NCBI GenBank assembly: GCA_964036315.1
Contig: OZ038480.1
Location: forward strand, 9,190,203-9,254,202
Direction of reading: 5' to 3'
Origin: Acanthosepion esculentum
Lineage: Eukaryota > Mollusca > Cephalopoda > Sepiida > Sepiidae
Length of the DNA: 64,000 bases
Under the pieces are notes generated by a model. It searched no databases. It saw nothing but the letters and a program-made list of their open reading frames with translations, and had not been told where the DNA came from. Below, in pieces: positions 1 to 11,808 of this stretch. The number at the start of each line of letters is the position of its first letter. The stretch's first letter is position 1. A program made the translations under genes and the position numbers.

Positions 1-3000
1 ATTCTTTAGCCCCACCAGTTCAGACCATTACAGTTAAGACCTGCCATGCCAAATATGAAGGGTTGAATCATCCTCTTTCCGTTGGTATTCCACTGATATG
101 AAGAAAATGCCATTCGGAGAGCTTCCGCCCCAGAAACACTATTTTGTGGGAACGCAATCCCGAAAGGATGTTATTTATATGAAACATCCCCATTCACTAA
201 CCCTTTGCCTTGAGTGGCTCTTGGGCCTTGTATTGGGTGAACAAGAGTAAAAAAAAATACTGGTTACGTAACCACCAAAAAATGACAGGTTTAATTACAT
301 CTAGATAAATTATATAAAATTATGTGATACAACTCAAAACTTATTCGTTGAACGAAATTTTTGAACTCATCGTAATTTCCGTCCATTTAATGGAAGAAGA
401 TGACAATGTGACTGAGACATCATCATCAATAGTACTGATTTAACAGCGGCTTTTGACAAGTAGCAACGAATACACAAAATGGAACTATTTTTTTCTCTCT
501 AATCTCAGTAGGACATTCGCCTCATTCTCGTAACGTTCAGTCTTACAGAAATCGAACAGTCTAACATAAAGAAGAGACACTGGCTTTTATATAAAATATA
601 GATATACATATCTTTCTGTTAGTTTTTATTTTCATCTGTTTACATTGAAAATTATAGATATTTATAGAGGAATAAGAATTCCTGTTATTTTCTAGAGTTG
701 AATAAAATAATTGGATCTGTGAGACATCTGATTTAATGCGTGATTTTTTTTTCTCGTTTTCATCACAAAACTAAATGCTGTTGTTGCTCAACGAAGTGAA
801 AAATGTTTCCAAAAGATATATATTCGGGAAAATATCTCAACATTTTTTTCATCTATACTACGCCCTCCTCTGTTAAAAAAATGATTTGTCGCAGCTTTGG
901 GAAACGTAAAGTGTCTAAATTAATTCTTCAAACGCATTAAGTTCATTCCAATGTCTTCAGCATGACAGAATTCCATTTTACGATAAATCAGGTGGCTGGT
1001 TTTGTAGAGTTCCCATATGTTACGCAAGTAACATTTTCATAAGTACTACTTTAGTTTTTCTTAAGAAAAATAAATATATTTCCAGCCATAGAGCGTATCA
1101 CGCCTCGAACTTAGCAAAATGATTTAGGAAAAAAAACTCAGAGTTCAACTAAATATTTGCAATAGTAATTTATAAAAATAGATTTTTATTCTTGGGTCAT
1201 TCGGAAACTTTTATACTGAACTGGAATATATGGTGCTTGTCTCCTTTTATTAACCGAACACACCTGAACTGTGATCGCTTTCACCTTCTCAATGATAGCC
1301 TATATAATACCCTTAAATAGGAGAAAAGTGAGAACGCGAGGCAGGTAAAGAGAAGAAGGAAAGCGAGTGTGAAAGAAGAACGGTAAAAGATAAGAAAGTC
1401 AGAAAAAAAGCAGATGAAAGATTTATAAAAACAAAACGTATAAAGAGAGGACCAAAATCATTGAGATAAAAAAAGGCAATGAAAAAGACTTTCTGGTTGT
1501 GGATATCAAGCGTATGGAAATGGCGTAAAAATCACGATACATTTATTTCTCTGTTTCTTTATGAAAAGAATAACAGTGATAATATGTTGGGAAGCAGCAG
1601 AAAATATTTTCTACGTTCTTTATTCCTATTTCACATATGAAACTAATTTATGCTTGTACAATATTTAGATAAAAATAGGGACAAGAAAAGAATGATATAG
1701 GAATATATTGTGAAAAGAGTAGCATTAGAAGATCAGGAACAATCTTCGTCGATATTTCGATAATTAGACTAGATTTACGCAAAGATTTCCAGTATCTTTT
1801 ATTAATTCACAACTAAATTATTCAATTATCAAATTATTTTCATTATGGCCCAATAACAACTTTCACGTGAATTGTACTTTTTATTGTCATTTTCCTTTTT
1901 CGAACTCCTTCCCTTTCTTATATGTGAATTATGATGACTTCCTTGGAAAGATAGTGGGCGGGTCCCTCTTACCTTCGTCGTCACCGTTTTGAATTCAAAG
2001 TAATCTTTCTCCAAGTTTGAAGGCTATCCTAGGATTAACAAGTCCAGTCTACCCTACTATTTAATATATAGCCATAGAAGAAATGCATTCACGCCTTTTC
2101 CAAGAGCATTTGCACAAATATGAACGCAGCAGATTAAGTTGGAATTTGAAATCAGCCCAAAGGATTGCATTTCCTGCACCGGTAACCGTTACGGTGCACG
2201 CACGTCCATATGTTTCACAATAAAGACGACTGCCGTTTTCACTCAGTTAATGTTTTGAAGAACATATAGATATGTTGAATTTAGTGAAAAATGTATAATA
2301 GTGGAGAGACGACTGAAATGACAAGTTGAAACAAACATGGTGAAACAATTTCTACAAAGAAAAAGAGGAGTCATAAAAGGAAGAAGTATTGGCGAAAAAA
2401 AACAAAATTCAGGAAGCAGTGGAGATCCATAATCATCCACGTCCTAGACAGAAAAGGTATAGGATATTTTCACCGAGAAAATATTGACTTCAGAGTAACA
2501 ATAGATTACAAAATTATTTTTTTGACATCATTCACAAAAGAATTTCTCGCACATTTCTCACGTGGTTTTGGTGCAGAAAAGTGAAATAAAAAAAAATGTA
2601 TTAATGGCAATCCCTCGATTAACATTAGTGCTCACTTGGAATTTGATGATAAAAATAAAGAATAATTATTATAGGCTATTTGAAATAAATCTAAACACTG
2701 GTAAGGAAAAATATTTATGCGCGTAATATTTCTCCAGTAAATTTCTCAAGTAAAATGATATTCAGTTGATTGGCATAGCAAAAACATTTTATGAGCGAAA
2801 TACGCTTCAGATAAATTTACTATAGAAATCCATAAAAGCCCGAAAGGAACGTATTGTTAGTGGTCAGGAATTAATACAAACTTTACTGAGAGAATAGGGA
2901 TATTATATAGAAAGTATGAATGCATTGCGAAATATTTTATGATTGAAATGTCTTGAAAATCATGGAAAGTGATTAGCAATTGCCAAAAGCTGATGTAAGA

Positions 3001-3895
3001 GTTACTGACAAAATTGAACAATTAATTGGGGTTGCTGAACTGCTTTCCATCTTTTTAAGAATGGATTCCGCAAATATTCCGATACTTGGTCTTTTGGTCG
3101 GATTTTCGAGAGTGGTTCAGGCCAAAAACTTAAAAAAAGAACTTATATATCATATCTAATAATTTTCTGGTATTGTGATAAAAATGTATTTAGTTTGCAT
3201 TGCAAATATTTTCCAAATAATAGCAAACGGCAACTAACATCTAATAATAACTAAAAGAAAGAAAAATCTGTAAAATGGATCGCGAATATTATAAGGAGTT
3301 TAGTCGAGCGTACCAACGGATATTCCAGTGTCAAACATTATAATGGGAGATCAAAAAAATATAGATACTGATGTAAGATAATTTTGACTGATGCAGAGTT
3401 CGCTGAGCTCGAAGAAAATGTTAGAACTGAAATAAAAAATGAATTAGAATTAGCGAATATTAGATTTGAAATTCAGGCGCTGTAAGAATACAAGGTGATA
3501 CATTGAATAATTATGATTCTGAAAGACTAAGAAACAAGACAATGGAAAGTTTAGTTATGTCTGAAGATGGGCTATATCTTAAATATTAATGAATTGTTTT
3601 GGGTCAAATATTGTTATAAAAACTAAGTACAACATAGTCTATTTATAAATATATACCAATATACAGGTTATAGGACCATATATTTGATTAATACAATATC
3701 CCGTATTACCAAATAAATTAATGGGAACTCATGATTTAATATCACTATTTTAAGCATCGATTTGTTTTAGCTTTTTCTACCGTTTCAACTTGCAGTATTT
3801 TTCATTGATTACCAAAGATATGTTTTTCTTGAATGTCGTTTTTTTTCCAATTTCACAACTTTCTTTTTAATGATGGATCCCAAATTTTATATTGG
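1..3895. other. Unrecognised non-coding stretch
   Basis: I see no gene, RNA or recognisable transposon end. Only short spurious frames occur. The region is AT-rich with a purine-rich patch near 1310-1480. A short piece near 2405-2435 (GGAAGCAGTGGAGATCCAT) resembles the tail portion of the repeats at 14466 and 48235, so part of this stretch may be a very degraded copy of that family. Confidence 0.5.
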
Positions 3896-4624
3896 ACTAG
3901 CAGCATGACACGGCGTTGCCCGTGCTTGATTCAAAAATCGTACGACTCATACAGCAATCGCTATCACTTGACTTAAAATATTTTTGCCTTTAAAGGAGTG
4001 CCCTTTGCCGTGCTGATGTTGCTATATGTCTTACTTCTTGCCTATCTCACACTGCGAATTTTTTCTAAGCTCTATACTAAACATTAAATCTGTTACGAAA
4101 AAAGAACTAAACAAAATGAACACAAAACGATCAGCTTTAAAAAAAAAAAAGACTCGTAACTGGAAAAACCGAATGAAAAAAAGAATGTTAACAACAAATA
4201 CTTTTTCACACCCAACCCAGTTCTGCGGAATCAGAATCAACGTTGAGTTTAAGCAAGCGAATGAGCCAATTGGAGTAAAGTGCCATGCAGATTTAAATTT
4301 TTCCCACTTGTGACGAATGCAGCAATCGATTTTTTTTGCATGCTAGCATGCTAGTTAACATTCGTGTCAATCAGCTGCTGGCTCTCACGCTGGCCAATAG
4401 AATTTTCCTGCCTATTCGTGGCCGCCAGCTATAGGCTCTCACTCTGGCCAGTAGAAAATGGCCGCAAACTACATGAAAACTGCCGTAGAAGCATGAAAAA
4501 TCGATTATTTCCACTATCGATGGGAGTTGGGGAATGCAAAGTCGGTCTTGGTCTTTCCACTAACTTGGAGCATGTGCATGTAAATTTTGGTGCAAAGCCG
4601 TCGAAAATTGCAGCCGTGCATTCG

Positions 4625-4661
<37 letters not shown>

Positions 4662-4681
4662 GCATTTTATAGATAGAGATT
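3896..4681 (+). repeat. Dispersed repeat, CGGCGTTGCCCGTGC family, copy 1
   Basis: It begins ACTAGCAGCATG followed by CGGCGTTGCCCGTGC and ends with a (CA)n tract and then TTTTATAGATAGAGATT. A second copy at 13217-13976 is near-collinear over the whole length, including the internal segment with CACCCAACCCAGTTCTGCGG and the (CA)n before the tail. Shared sharp ends and the simple-repeat tail suggest a non-autonomous retroposed element, but the class is not certain. The frames inside it (for example 4026-4313) are not conserved between copies, so I do not call them genes. Confidence 0.75.
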
Positions 4682-6001
4682 AATATCTTGTGAAGCTGTG
4701 AGACACATTTGTTTTATGCTTTGCCGATGATGAAGTTACATTATTTGATATGAATATATCTTTTAGCTTAAAACATCATGATTTTAACCTGGACACTTAT
4801 AAAATAAAACAGCTTGTTCAGAAATGTTACCATAAATCTCTGCATTTATTTTGAAACATTCATCTACAACGAGAATATCTAATTTTACAACCTACAATAC
4901 TAAAGCAGATCATTAATCACCTGTTATCTGTTGTCTTTTAAAACCCTGTGAGTTGACTGTTGCTACGAAGCAATCAACATTTAGCCTATCCTTCCCGTCC
5001 ATCTAATGTCGCTTTACCTTCTTCAATAAAATTTGCCGTTAAGAAATGATTAGTTCTCTTTGTTCAACTTACAGTTTAATCTTTGCGATGTTTACTTAAA
5101 TTTGGTGTTTTGATTAATTTCATGCCTTTCATTAATGTGCATAACAGTTTTCATTGTTTGTTCTTCTCTGTTTACATTCGTAACATCTTCAAATTTCCTT
5201 ATTTAGTCAATTGACTTCTCTTCCTTATTCCAATCTCTGTACAATTTTTCCCACTTTCAGACTTTGTTCTTCTACCATGCAATACCTTCATAGTTTGTTT
5301 CTCTTTGGTTATTTATTTTTTCCATGATCTATGGCATTAAATGTACATTAAATTAGAAAATAAATATCAATAACTATACTAATATTACAGATATTTATTT
5401 ATCTCATTATGAACAAACTTCAAATTGCATCTCACGTCACCAAATATGTTATTAGAAATATTTCTAATGAAATCAAATATAAAATGAAATATTGATGATT
5501 TAAATATAAATTTATCTGAGATCTTTCATCGGCTGATTAATATAAAATATTTTGGGAATAAATTGACTTCCGTAATGAAATCTGAAGTATTGTAAAATAG
5601 ATCCTAAAACAATGTCTCCAACTAAAACACAAAGTGTAAATGTAAGAAAAGATATTCACTTTTAAGCAAAGTATATTTTATTGAATAGGGAAATGGTAAA
5701 ATTAACGAAGCCTAGAGAAAACGCCATCAAAGAATAAGAGAGTTCTGTAATACAAGAAAATGAAATGAATTGTGAAGGTAACGTAGAATGGATTTATGAA
5801 TACTGAATAAAAATATGGAGAGATAGATGGGTAGGAATGGAAAGTTAATATTTTAAAACGTACGCAGTCTTTTTAATTATAGAAACCAATATCAAGAAAC
5901 TGAAAATATTAATATATAATGTAATTTTAAACTTTAATAGTAGATATAAATTTATATCTACATCTAGGGACTATCTATGCCTTCATTATATTAAGAATGT
6001 T
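4682..6001. other. Unrecognised AT-rich stretch
   Basis: No coding frame, RNA or transposon end was recognised. The sequence is AT-rich unique-looking DNA up to the (AAT)n tract. Confidence 0.5.

Positions 6002-6075
<74 letters not shown>
6002..6075. repeat. (AAT)n microsatellite
   Basis: About 74 bases of near-perfect AAT repeats directly upstream of a LINE fragment. The same LINE family ends in AAT-rich tails at 6661-6685, near 7640 and near 63845, so this tract may be the tail of an earlier insertion. Confidence 0.9.
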
Positions 6076-6078
<3 letters not shown>

Positions 6079-6089
6079 AATTGCAACTT

Positions 6090-6690
6090 CTACGGGATGG
6101 CAACTGAAGGAAATTGATATGAACACCCCCAGACCCGGTTAAGGAGATAGGACCTGATACAATTTTATGGAACTACACAATAGACACAGAGAACAATCAA
6201 ATCTAACCGCCCAGACATTGTTATTAGAATCGCAAACAAAGAAAATTGCCTCCTTCGTGATATGGCAGTCTCTGTAGACTGCAATGTATCTTTGAAGATC
6301 TTCAAAATGCTATCAGAATACAAGGATCTTGAATTCGAAATCTCAAAAATGTGGTACATAGGAACATCAACAATCCCTGTTGTAGTTGGAGCCCTAGGAC
6401 TGGTTGGAAAATATTCCAGTAGAATCATTGAAGAGATTCATGGAAACCCATGCCTTAAAGAAATACAAAACATTGTTTTCACGAGTACAGCCCACACCTT
6501 ACGAAGAGCTTTATCTAAGTAAAATATATATGTGTGTGTATGTGTGTGTGTGTGTGTGTGTTTTAATTGGTCAGTGGAAAAGGTCATGATGCCATTTCTG
6601 ACCTTAGGTCACTGTGCGGGAACCGGAAAGAAATGTATACACACCAGAATTCAAAGGAAATAAAATAATAATAATAATAATAATGATTAA
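6090..6690 (+). pseudogene. LINE 3' end with restriction-like endonuclease, copy 1
   Basis: Decoded in two frames, this reads as the C-terminus of a non-LTR retrotransposon ORF. ILWNYTID is in one frame. After a frameshift near 6205 the next frame gives NRPDIVI, CLLRDMAVSVD, then VVVGALGLVGK and the tail TAHTLRRALSK, ending at the stop near 6520. The PD...D pattern with PVVVGALG matches the restriction-like endonuclease region of R2/R4/NeSL-type LINEs (family knowledge). The 3' UTR (GTCATGATGCCATTTCTGAC onward) and the AAT-rich tail match those at 7570-7660 and 63760-63860. A (GT)n tract interrupts the UTR at 6530-6560. It is 5'-truncated and non-functional. Confidence 0.8.
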
Positions 6691-6699
6691 GAACATGAG

Positions 6700-7660
6700 A
6701 GAAAAGAAGTGAAAGCAAATCATAATAAATCTACGGCAGCGGCAAAAAAAAATAAAGCAAATGCAACCGACCAAATTCAGAAACGGTGGCAAGACAAGTC
6801 TCTTCATGTTCAATACTCTTTCCGTACTGATGTAGACAAAACCCCGTGCTAATCAGTAGTGTCGAATTAAAAGCTGAAACATAAGTTTTTATTCTTTCTG
6901 CACGAGACCAATGTTTGCAAACTAGAAATTACCAACCACACATACTGAAAAATTGTGTTAACCCGAAATGCAGATTCTGTGATAAATATCCAAAAACAAT
7001 TGATCATCTTGAATCATGTTGCACGGTATTAGCACCCATTGAATACAAAACGCGACATGACAGAGTGGGCTAATATCTGCACTGGAAAATCTGCTACTTT
7101 TACGGAAAGGAAACTGCAAGAAACTGGTATGAACATCACCCAGACACGGTTACAGAAATAGGTCCTGTAACAATTTTATGGGACTTTACAATAAACACAG
7201 ACAGAGCATCCAAAGACAATCGCCCAGATATCTTGATCAGAGACCACAAAAACAGAATGTGCTTTCTGATTGATATGGCAACTCCTGCAAACTGTAACGT
7301 AACTTTGAAGATCTTCAAAAATATCCAAATACTAAAATGTTGCAGTGTAAATATAAAAAGACATCAATAATTCCAGTTGTAGTTGGAGCCCTCAGTTTGA
7401 TTGGAAAATGTTCCGATTGACTCATTGATATTGATCCTTTGTAGCGGAAGCCTTAAAAAATACAAAACATTGTACTCACAAGTATGAATCTATATAAAAT
7501 GTGTGTGGTCTTACGCTGTCTGTTTTTTTTTTTGTTGTTTTTTTTTACAAAAGTGCTCAGTGAAAAACGCCATGGTGCCATTTCTGACCTTAGGTGATAC
7601 CCGGAAGGAAATGAGTATACACCAGAAACGAAAGGAAATAAAAAAAATAATAATATATTT
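6700..7660 (+). pseudogene. LINE 3' end with zinc knuckle and restriction-like endonuclease, copy 2
   Basis: A longer copy of the same LINE. From 6750 it reads DQIQKRWQDKSLH. Near 6950-7010 a cysteine-histidine knuckle is visible (CRFCD, then HLESCC). Further on come IEYKTRHDRVG, HWKICYFYG, NWYEHHPDTVTEIG, TILWDFTINTD, NRPDILIRD and FLIDMATP. The order knuckle, then PD...D nuclease, is that of RLE-bearing LINEs. Stops and frameshifts occur near 7070 and after 7318, so no full ORF survives. The 3' UTR at 7558-7655 matches copy 1. The upstream reverse-transcriptase core is absent, as expected for 5'-truncated retroposition. Confidence 0.82.
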
Positions 7661-8236
7661 GGGTATACAACATTTCTTTATTGTTTATAGACCTTTACTT
7701 CACTGCGTATTGTATGTACTAATCTAATGACTGTCTATACCTTTTGAAACAGTTCCGTATACCCAATCTCAGTCATCAAGTTTGGGTCTACACGTAGCAT
7801 AGTTTTCAGCCAGTTTTCAAAGGTACTGTACACTGGGATCCTTTTTTATCAGACTAATAACATCAAGAAGTCACCTTCTTGACAAATCGACCATGTTGAG
7901 ATTCGAATAGACGTACAACAAGCTTTCAAAAAATCGAAAATGGATATTCCTAGGAATAGATAAGGCCACAAATGTTTCGTTAAATTCTTTGCCTTCTGTG
8001 TACAAAACATTAACAGTTCGAATTTGTAATGAATATTGTAGAAGAAAACTCAAAATGTAAACGACCAGTCAAAACTGAAAACACTGCCAACCAGAAACAA
8101 ATAGAACTAATGGCCAATTACATGTTTATCTACAAGATAGAAGGATGCATGAATTACCTAATAACAAAAAGTACACATAATGATTTTTATGCAAAGATCT
8201 GTTATTGATCAACAAGATGTCGCTGGAAAAATGTTT
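7661..8236. other. Unrecognised stretch
   Basis: No element or gene was recognised between the LINE tail and the tRNA-headed repeat. Confidence 0.45.
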
Positions 8237-8566
8237 GTCTATATTTCTGAGATAAGGTATTATGTATACTATTTACATTATTCAGACTATTGTCCTCATC
8301 TTTGTCGCCTTGTTTATCACAACGTTTCGGCCGTTTTACGCTCCGGCCTTCTTCAGGTGGTTGGGATATCGAATTGAACCATTTACTTCGCTCACTGGGG
8401 TATACTGTTCTAGTTCCACATGCCATGTCTAATGGATGTCAGTTATATCCTGTTAATTCATCTCCGAAAATTCTCCACTGCATTAAACGGGCATTAAACT
8501 CACACTCTTTGGGTCCTGTCACTTGATCTAACCAACGCCTTTACCAACTGTGCCATGTGTCCTTGA
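8237..8566 (-). repeat. tRNA-headed, hammerhead-like repeat (family A), inverted copy
   Basis: On the minus strand this reads: CAAGGACACATGGCACAG (A-box-like), a B box with GTTTAATGCC degraded from GAGTTCAATACC, a middle region, then CACCTGAAGAAGGCC, CGGCC-GAAAC (as AAACGGCCGAAACG), and the 3' end GACAATAGT...AATATAGAC. The same unit recurs at 8567, 25206, 27171, 35628, 36833, 59125 and 62831. It abuts the plus-strand copy at 8567, giving a head-to-head pair. In two other places the unit is directly joined to Penelope-like coding sequence, so it is probably the terminal unit of a Penelope-like element or a SINE derived from one. Confidence 0.8.
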
Positions 8567-8940
8567 GTGTGAGTTCAATACCCGGTTAAGGCAGTGGAGA
8601 ACTTTCGGAGGGGAATTAACAGGGGATAACATCTATTTGACATGGTACGTTGAACTAGAACAGTCTACCCCAGCGAACGAAATAAAGGGTTCAGTTCGAT
8701 ATTCCAACCACCTGAAGAAGGCCGGCGCGTACAACGGCCGAAACGTTGTAATAAACATGGCGACAAAGATACTGAAGAAGGCCGGAGTGTCCAACGGCCG
8801 AAACGTTGTGATAAATATGGCGACAAAGATGAGGACAATAGTCCTAATAATGTAAATAATGTACATAATACCTCATTTGTAATATGGCGACAAAGATGAG
8901 GACAATAGTCCGAATAATGTAAATAGTGGAAAAATGTTGT
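8567..8940 (+). repeat. Family A repeat, plus copy with duplicated ribozyme-like core
   Basis: It starts inside the tRNA-like head at the B box (GAGTTCAATACCCGG, 8571) and runs to the AATAATGTAAATA tail. The CTGAAGA...GGCC...GAAAC core is present twice, at 8712 and at 8772, about 60 bases apart. The tail (GCGACAAAGATGAGGACAAT) is also duplicated (8819 and 8886). The A-box part of the head is missing at the junction with the inverted neighbour. Confidence 0.8.
8699..8815 (+). ncRNA. Two tandem hammerhead-like cores (candidate)
   Basis: Each core reads CTGAAGA, then a GGCCG/CGGCC stem with a 9-10-base loop, then GAAAC followed by GTTG. CAAC upstream (in CCAACCACCTGAAGA) can pair with the GTTG that follows GAAAC. 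The conserved hammerhead elements CUGANGA and GAAA are exact. The base after CTGAAGA is A, and would have to be bulged or mismatched against C before GAAA, and helix III would be minimal. Activity is unproven. Confidence 0.35.
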
Positions 8941-9690
8941 TCAAAAAATAAGAATCTAAAGTATATATGGATGGAATATAAAAATATTCTAATGTTTTCA
9001 CGTATTGGATCAATAAATTCACTACAATTAATGACTATTTCTCCTTCTCCCTTAAAAGTCTCTAAGAAAATTGAAATACTATCTTAATCCTCAAGCCCCT
9101 TAATGATGAAATTAGATATGATATCTTACAGATGAACACTGGACTATTTCAAGATTTTCTTTCAGCTTGATTACTCTGTTATTAATTAATACCAATCAAG
9201 TATCGTATATCACATATGTAATGCCGTTATAAATCACTTGTTCTACATAAATTATTTGACTCTCTTTGCCAAAATGTTATGAATGAAGTTATGCTAACAG
9301 TAAAGCAATCCAGTTACCATATTAGGAAGTAATATGATAATGTAGCATTTAAAATATAGAAATTGTGACAGACAGCGAATCTAAATCTTGATAATGATAC
9401 AATGATTCATGAACTGAACCAGAAACAAATATCTTGAATCAATGATGGACAAGTGACTCAAGATTCTACAATGAAAATCTGAAAGGAATATATTTACTAA
9501 AAGGAATCTTTTACAAGATATATTCAATAATTAAAGAAAATCAGAAATTCAAATTAAATCTGCCACTAAAGGATCAGGATGAAGTTGATGAACAATTAAT
9601 AATTTAAAAAAAAAACATGAAATGAAAAGCAAAGTTTCAGGGTCTAACCAGCGTATCCTGTCCTCAGAATAATTCTTTGTTTAATGATAG
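8941..9690. other. Unrecognised AT-rich stretch
   Basis: Nothing recognisable apart from short AT-rich frames. Confidence 0.45.
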
Positions 9691-9699
9691 AATAAGGTA

Positions 9700-10800
9700 C
9701 CTACAGCCTCTCACAAGTTGATTTCTTGTAGTTACTAGCGGCTCTGGTAAGTTCTTAATCCCTACCTTTTTTTACTCAATTTAAGGTGATATCATCTGCC
9801 GATAATTCAGAATGCTTTGCTCGTAAATTCTCTTCCAAATATTTTCTTGCCTCATCGGCAGTATCTTTGTCTGACTTTTCACTTAGAACTGAGTTTCATA
9901 GACACATAACTTCTCCGTAATTTCTGCTGCCTCTAAACTGGATCCGCAGAAGGCATTCTGAATCGATGGTATCCATGAAATAGTCCTAAAGAAATGACCC
10001 GTGCAGTGGTTTGTGTCCTTTCTAAGCGCTACAATAAATGTCTTGCTTTTTCTTGCTTTCCAATTTGTGGGAAATCCTTTTTTGTAAACTCGGGTGAACG
10101 TTCTGATCTTTCGAGTTCTCAACCTATTATTCTTCTTCCTCTTTTTGGTAAAGTAATCAATTCGGAACTGATTAAGTATCTCACATTCCAGGGTCTTTCA
10201 AATAAATGCTGATATGGTAACGGTTATTCCTGAAAGGTTCTGTTAAGTTTTATATAAGAACAGTGAAACTATGACTGCAGCTTTAGATATCTAGAAACCG
10301 TTTGACAAGTTGAAGTGTTATGGAGCTTCTAGTTGAATCTGATTTATACCTTTATAAGTCCGTGCATTAAATACTGTTGCTATATCTGGTCTGGTGCTTT
10401 TGATATGTATATAGAGATTCTTGACAAAATCTAACGAAGAATCTGAAATTTTATCGGTCTTGACCTGGCATCTCAGCTTCAAGCACAATCCCATCACAAT
10501 AACATAGCTTTCCTCTACTTTTTCTCTATTTTCATCGCAATTGTTCTGGTGAGATCCCCCCCCCTGTTATCTCGACTTCAACGAATTTAAACGAAATACT
10601 TGTTTGGCTGCTAGGTTTCGCCATTCTGCTGTTGAAGTTTAACCGCAAGTTCTATTTTAATAGTTTTTCCTCTCGCACTTATCGCCTGTGGAACTCTCTT
10701 CCAGTTTCTTTCTCTCCTGTCAAATACGATCTTCAACATTTAAACATTTAAATACAACGGCAATCGTTATATTCTGTCTTCTTGAATCCTGTTCTTTGAG
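9700..10800 (+). pseudogene. Jockey-like LINE reverse transcriptase, broken and internally deleted
   Basis: In several frames this gives pieces in the order expected for a jockey-type reverse transcriptase: SDFSLRTEFH near 9870, KAFxIDGI near 9950, SGERSDLSSSQPIILLPLFGKVINSELIKYL at 10089-10185 (the RT motif 1-2 region, normally SNYRPISLLP), then TAALDI and PFDKL near 10275-10310. It then jumps to the C-terminal segment with YRLWNSLPVS near 10685. The catalytic YADD region is missing between the two parts. Related fragments lie at 19166, 20020, 20363, 21535, 55958 and 59464. It is dead. Confidence 0.75.
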
Positions 10801-11453
10801 TTTCCTTTATTCTGAGTAATGTTTTCTCAGTTTTCTTCACTCTTAGTAACGCCTTACGTCTTATTGGCCATATCACCATGCTTGGAAATGATAAAAATAC
10901 TGTATGGCCGACAACAAATCTGACTTATCAATGATTACGAATCTTAAAGACGAAACAAAAATCTTCATCTTAACAGCTGAAGATCGAGGTCTGCCAGTAC
11001 GATCTCACCAGGTAAATATTTTAAGCAACTGAATCATTTTAAAGTATCGTTTCTCTATACACACTAATGAGACTATTGATTATCTTATATCTGCAGTCTC
11101 TATGCATGCAAATGAAGTTCAAAATATGCATAAGAGTATAGCAATTGCTTTATTGGAAAATATGCCAATATTATAGTTTACAGTAAAACCAACACACATT
11201 CTAGAAATGGTTAGTGTTATTTTATTATGACATTTAACAACAACCAAACTATACGAGTTAGTGGGTCAGATATAGTGACAAAGATGTCAGAGAATATAAA
11301 TGCTGTCTTACAGGCATTAGGTTACAATCTGATAAAAAAAGTTTAATTAAAAGAATTCGCATTTAAACACAACCGTTATTCCAGTAGGTGTAAGAATACC
11401 GGGAATGATTAAGAAAGATACTGATGAACACATTGAAAATATCCACGGAAATA
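10801..11453. other. Unrecognised stretch
   Basis: No recognisable gene or element. Confidence 0.45.
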
Positions 11454-11808
11454 CAATGTGTCCATTAGGCACGTGTGCACTTTAAAAAATTTATAACTTT
11501 ATTTGTATTTGCGATAGAAATAATCTGTAAAAATGTTATAAAGTTTAATGTACCTAGTTTTAAGTATAGCTAAAATAACTAATGTGATTTCAGGCATTAC
11601 TGTAAATCAGTTGGCATATGTTTTCCGTGAACTGCAAAACTTGTATTGCTAATGATGGAGGACATGTGGAAACTTTAATAAAATTTCAATAAAACCTTAA
11701 AAAATATAGATTTACTTCTTTCTAATCCTTTTTACAAATTATTTCTATGGCAAATACAAATAAAGTTATAAATCTTTTAAAGTGCACACGACCTTTATGG
11801 ATAACCTG
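11454..11808. mobile_element. Mariner/Tc1-type MITE, 355 bp
   Basis: The two ends are inverted copies of each other over roughly 90 bases. The left end has CGTGTGCACTTTAAAA, TTATAACTTTATTTGTATTT and TAGAAATAAT; the right end is their complement (AAATACAAATAAAGTTATAA, TTTTAAAGTGCACACG). Outer bases CAatGTgTCCAT and the complement of ATGGATAACCTG also pair. TA dinucleotides flank both ends (11452-11453 and 11809-11810), as expected for Tc1/mariner target duplication. The 180-base interior encodes nothing, so it would have relied on a transposase elsewhere. Confidence 0.72.

Noticed and set aside
4026..4313. A 95-codon lysine-rich gene
   Set aside because: It lies inside a dispersed repeat, and the second copy at 13217 does not preserve the frame.
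3896..4681. A Helitron
   Set aside because: No 5' TC with 3' hairpin-CTRR end is visible, and the tail is an ATAGAT/CA simple repeat instead.
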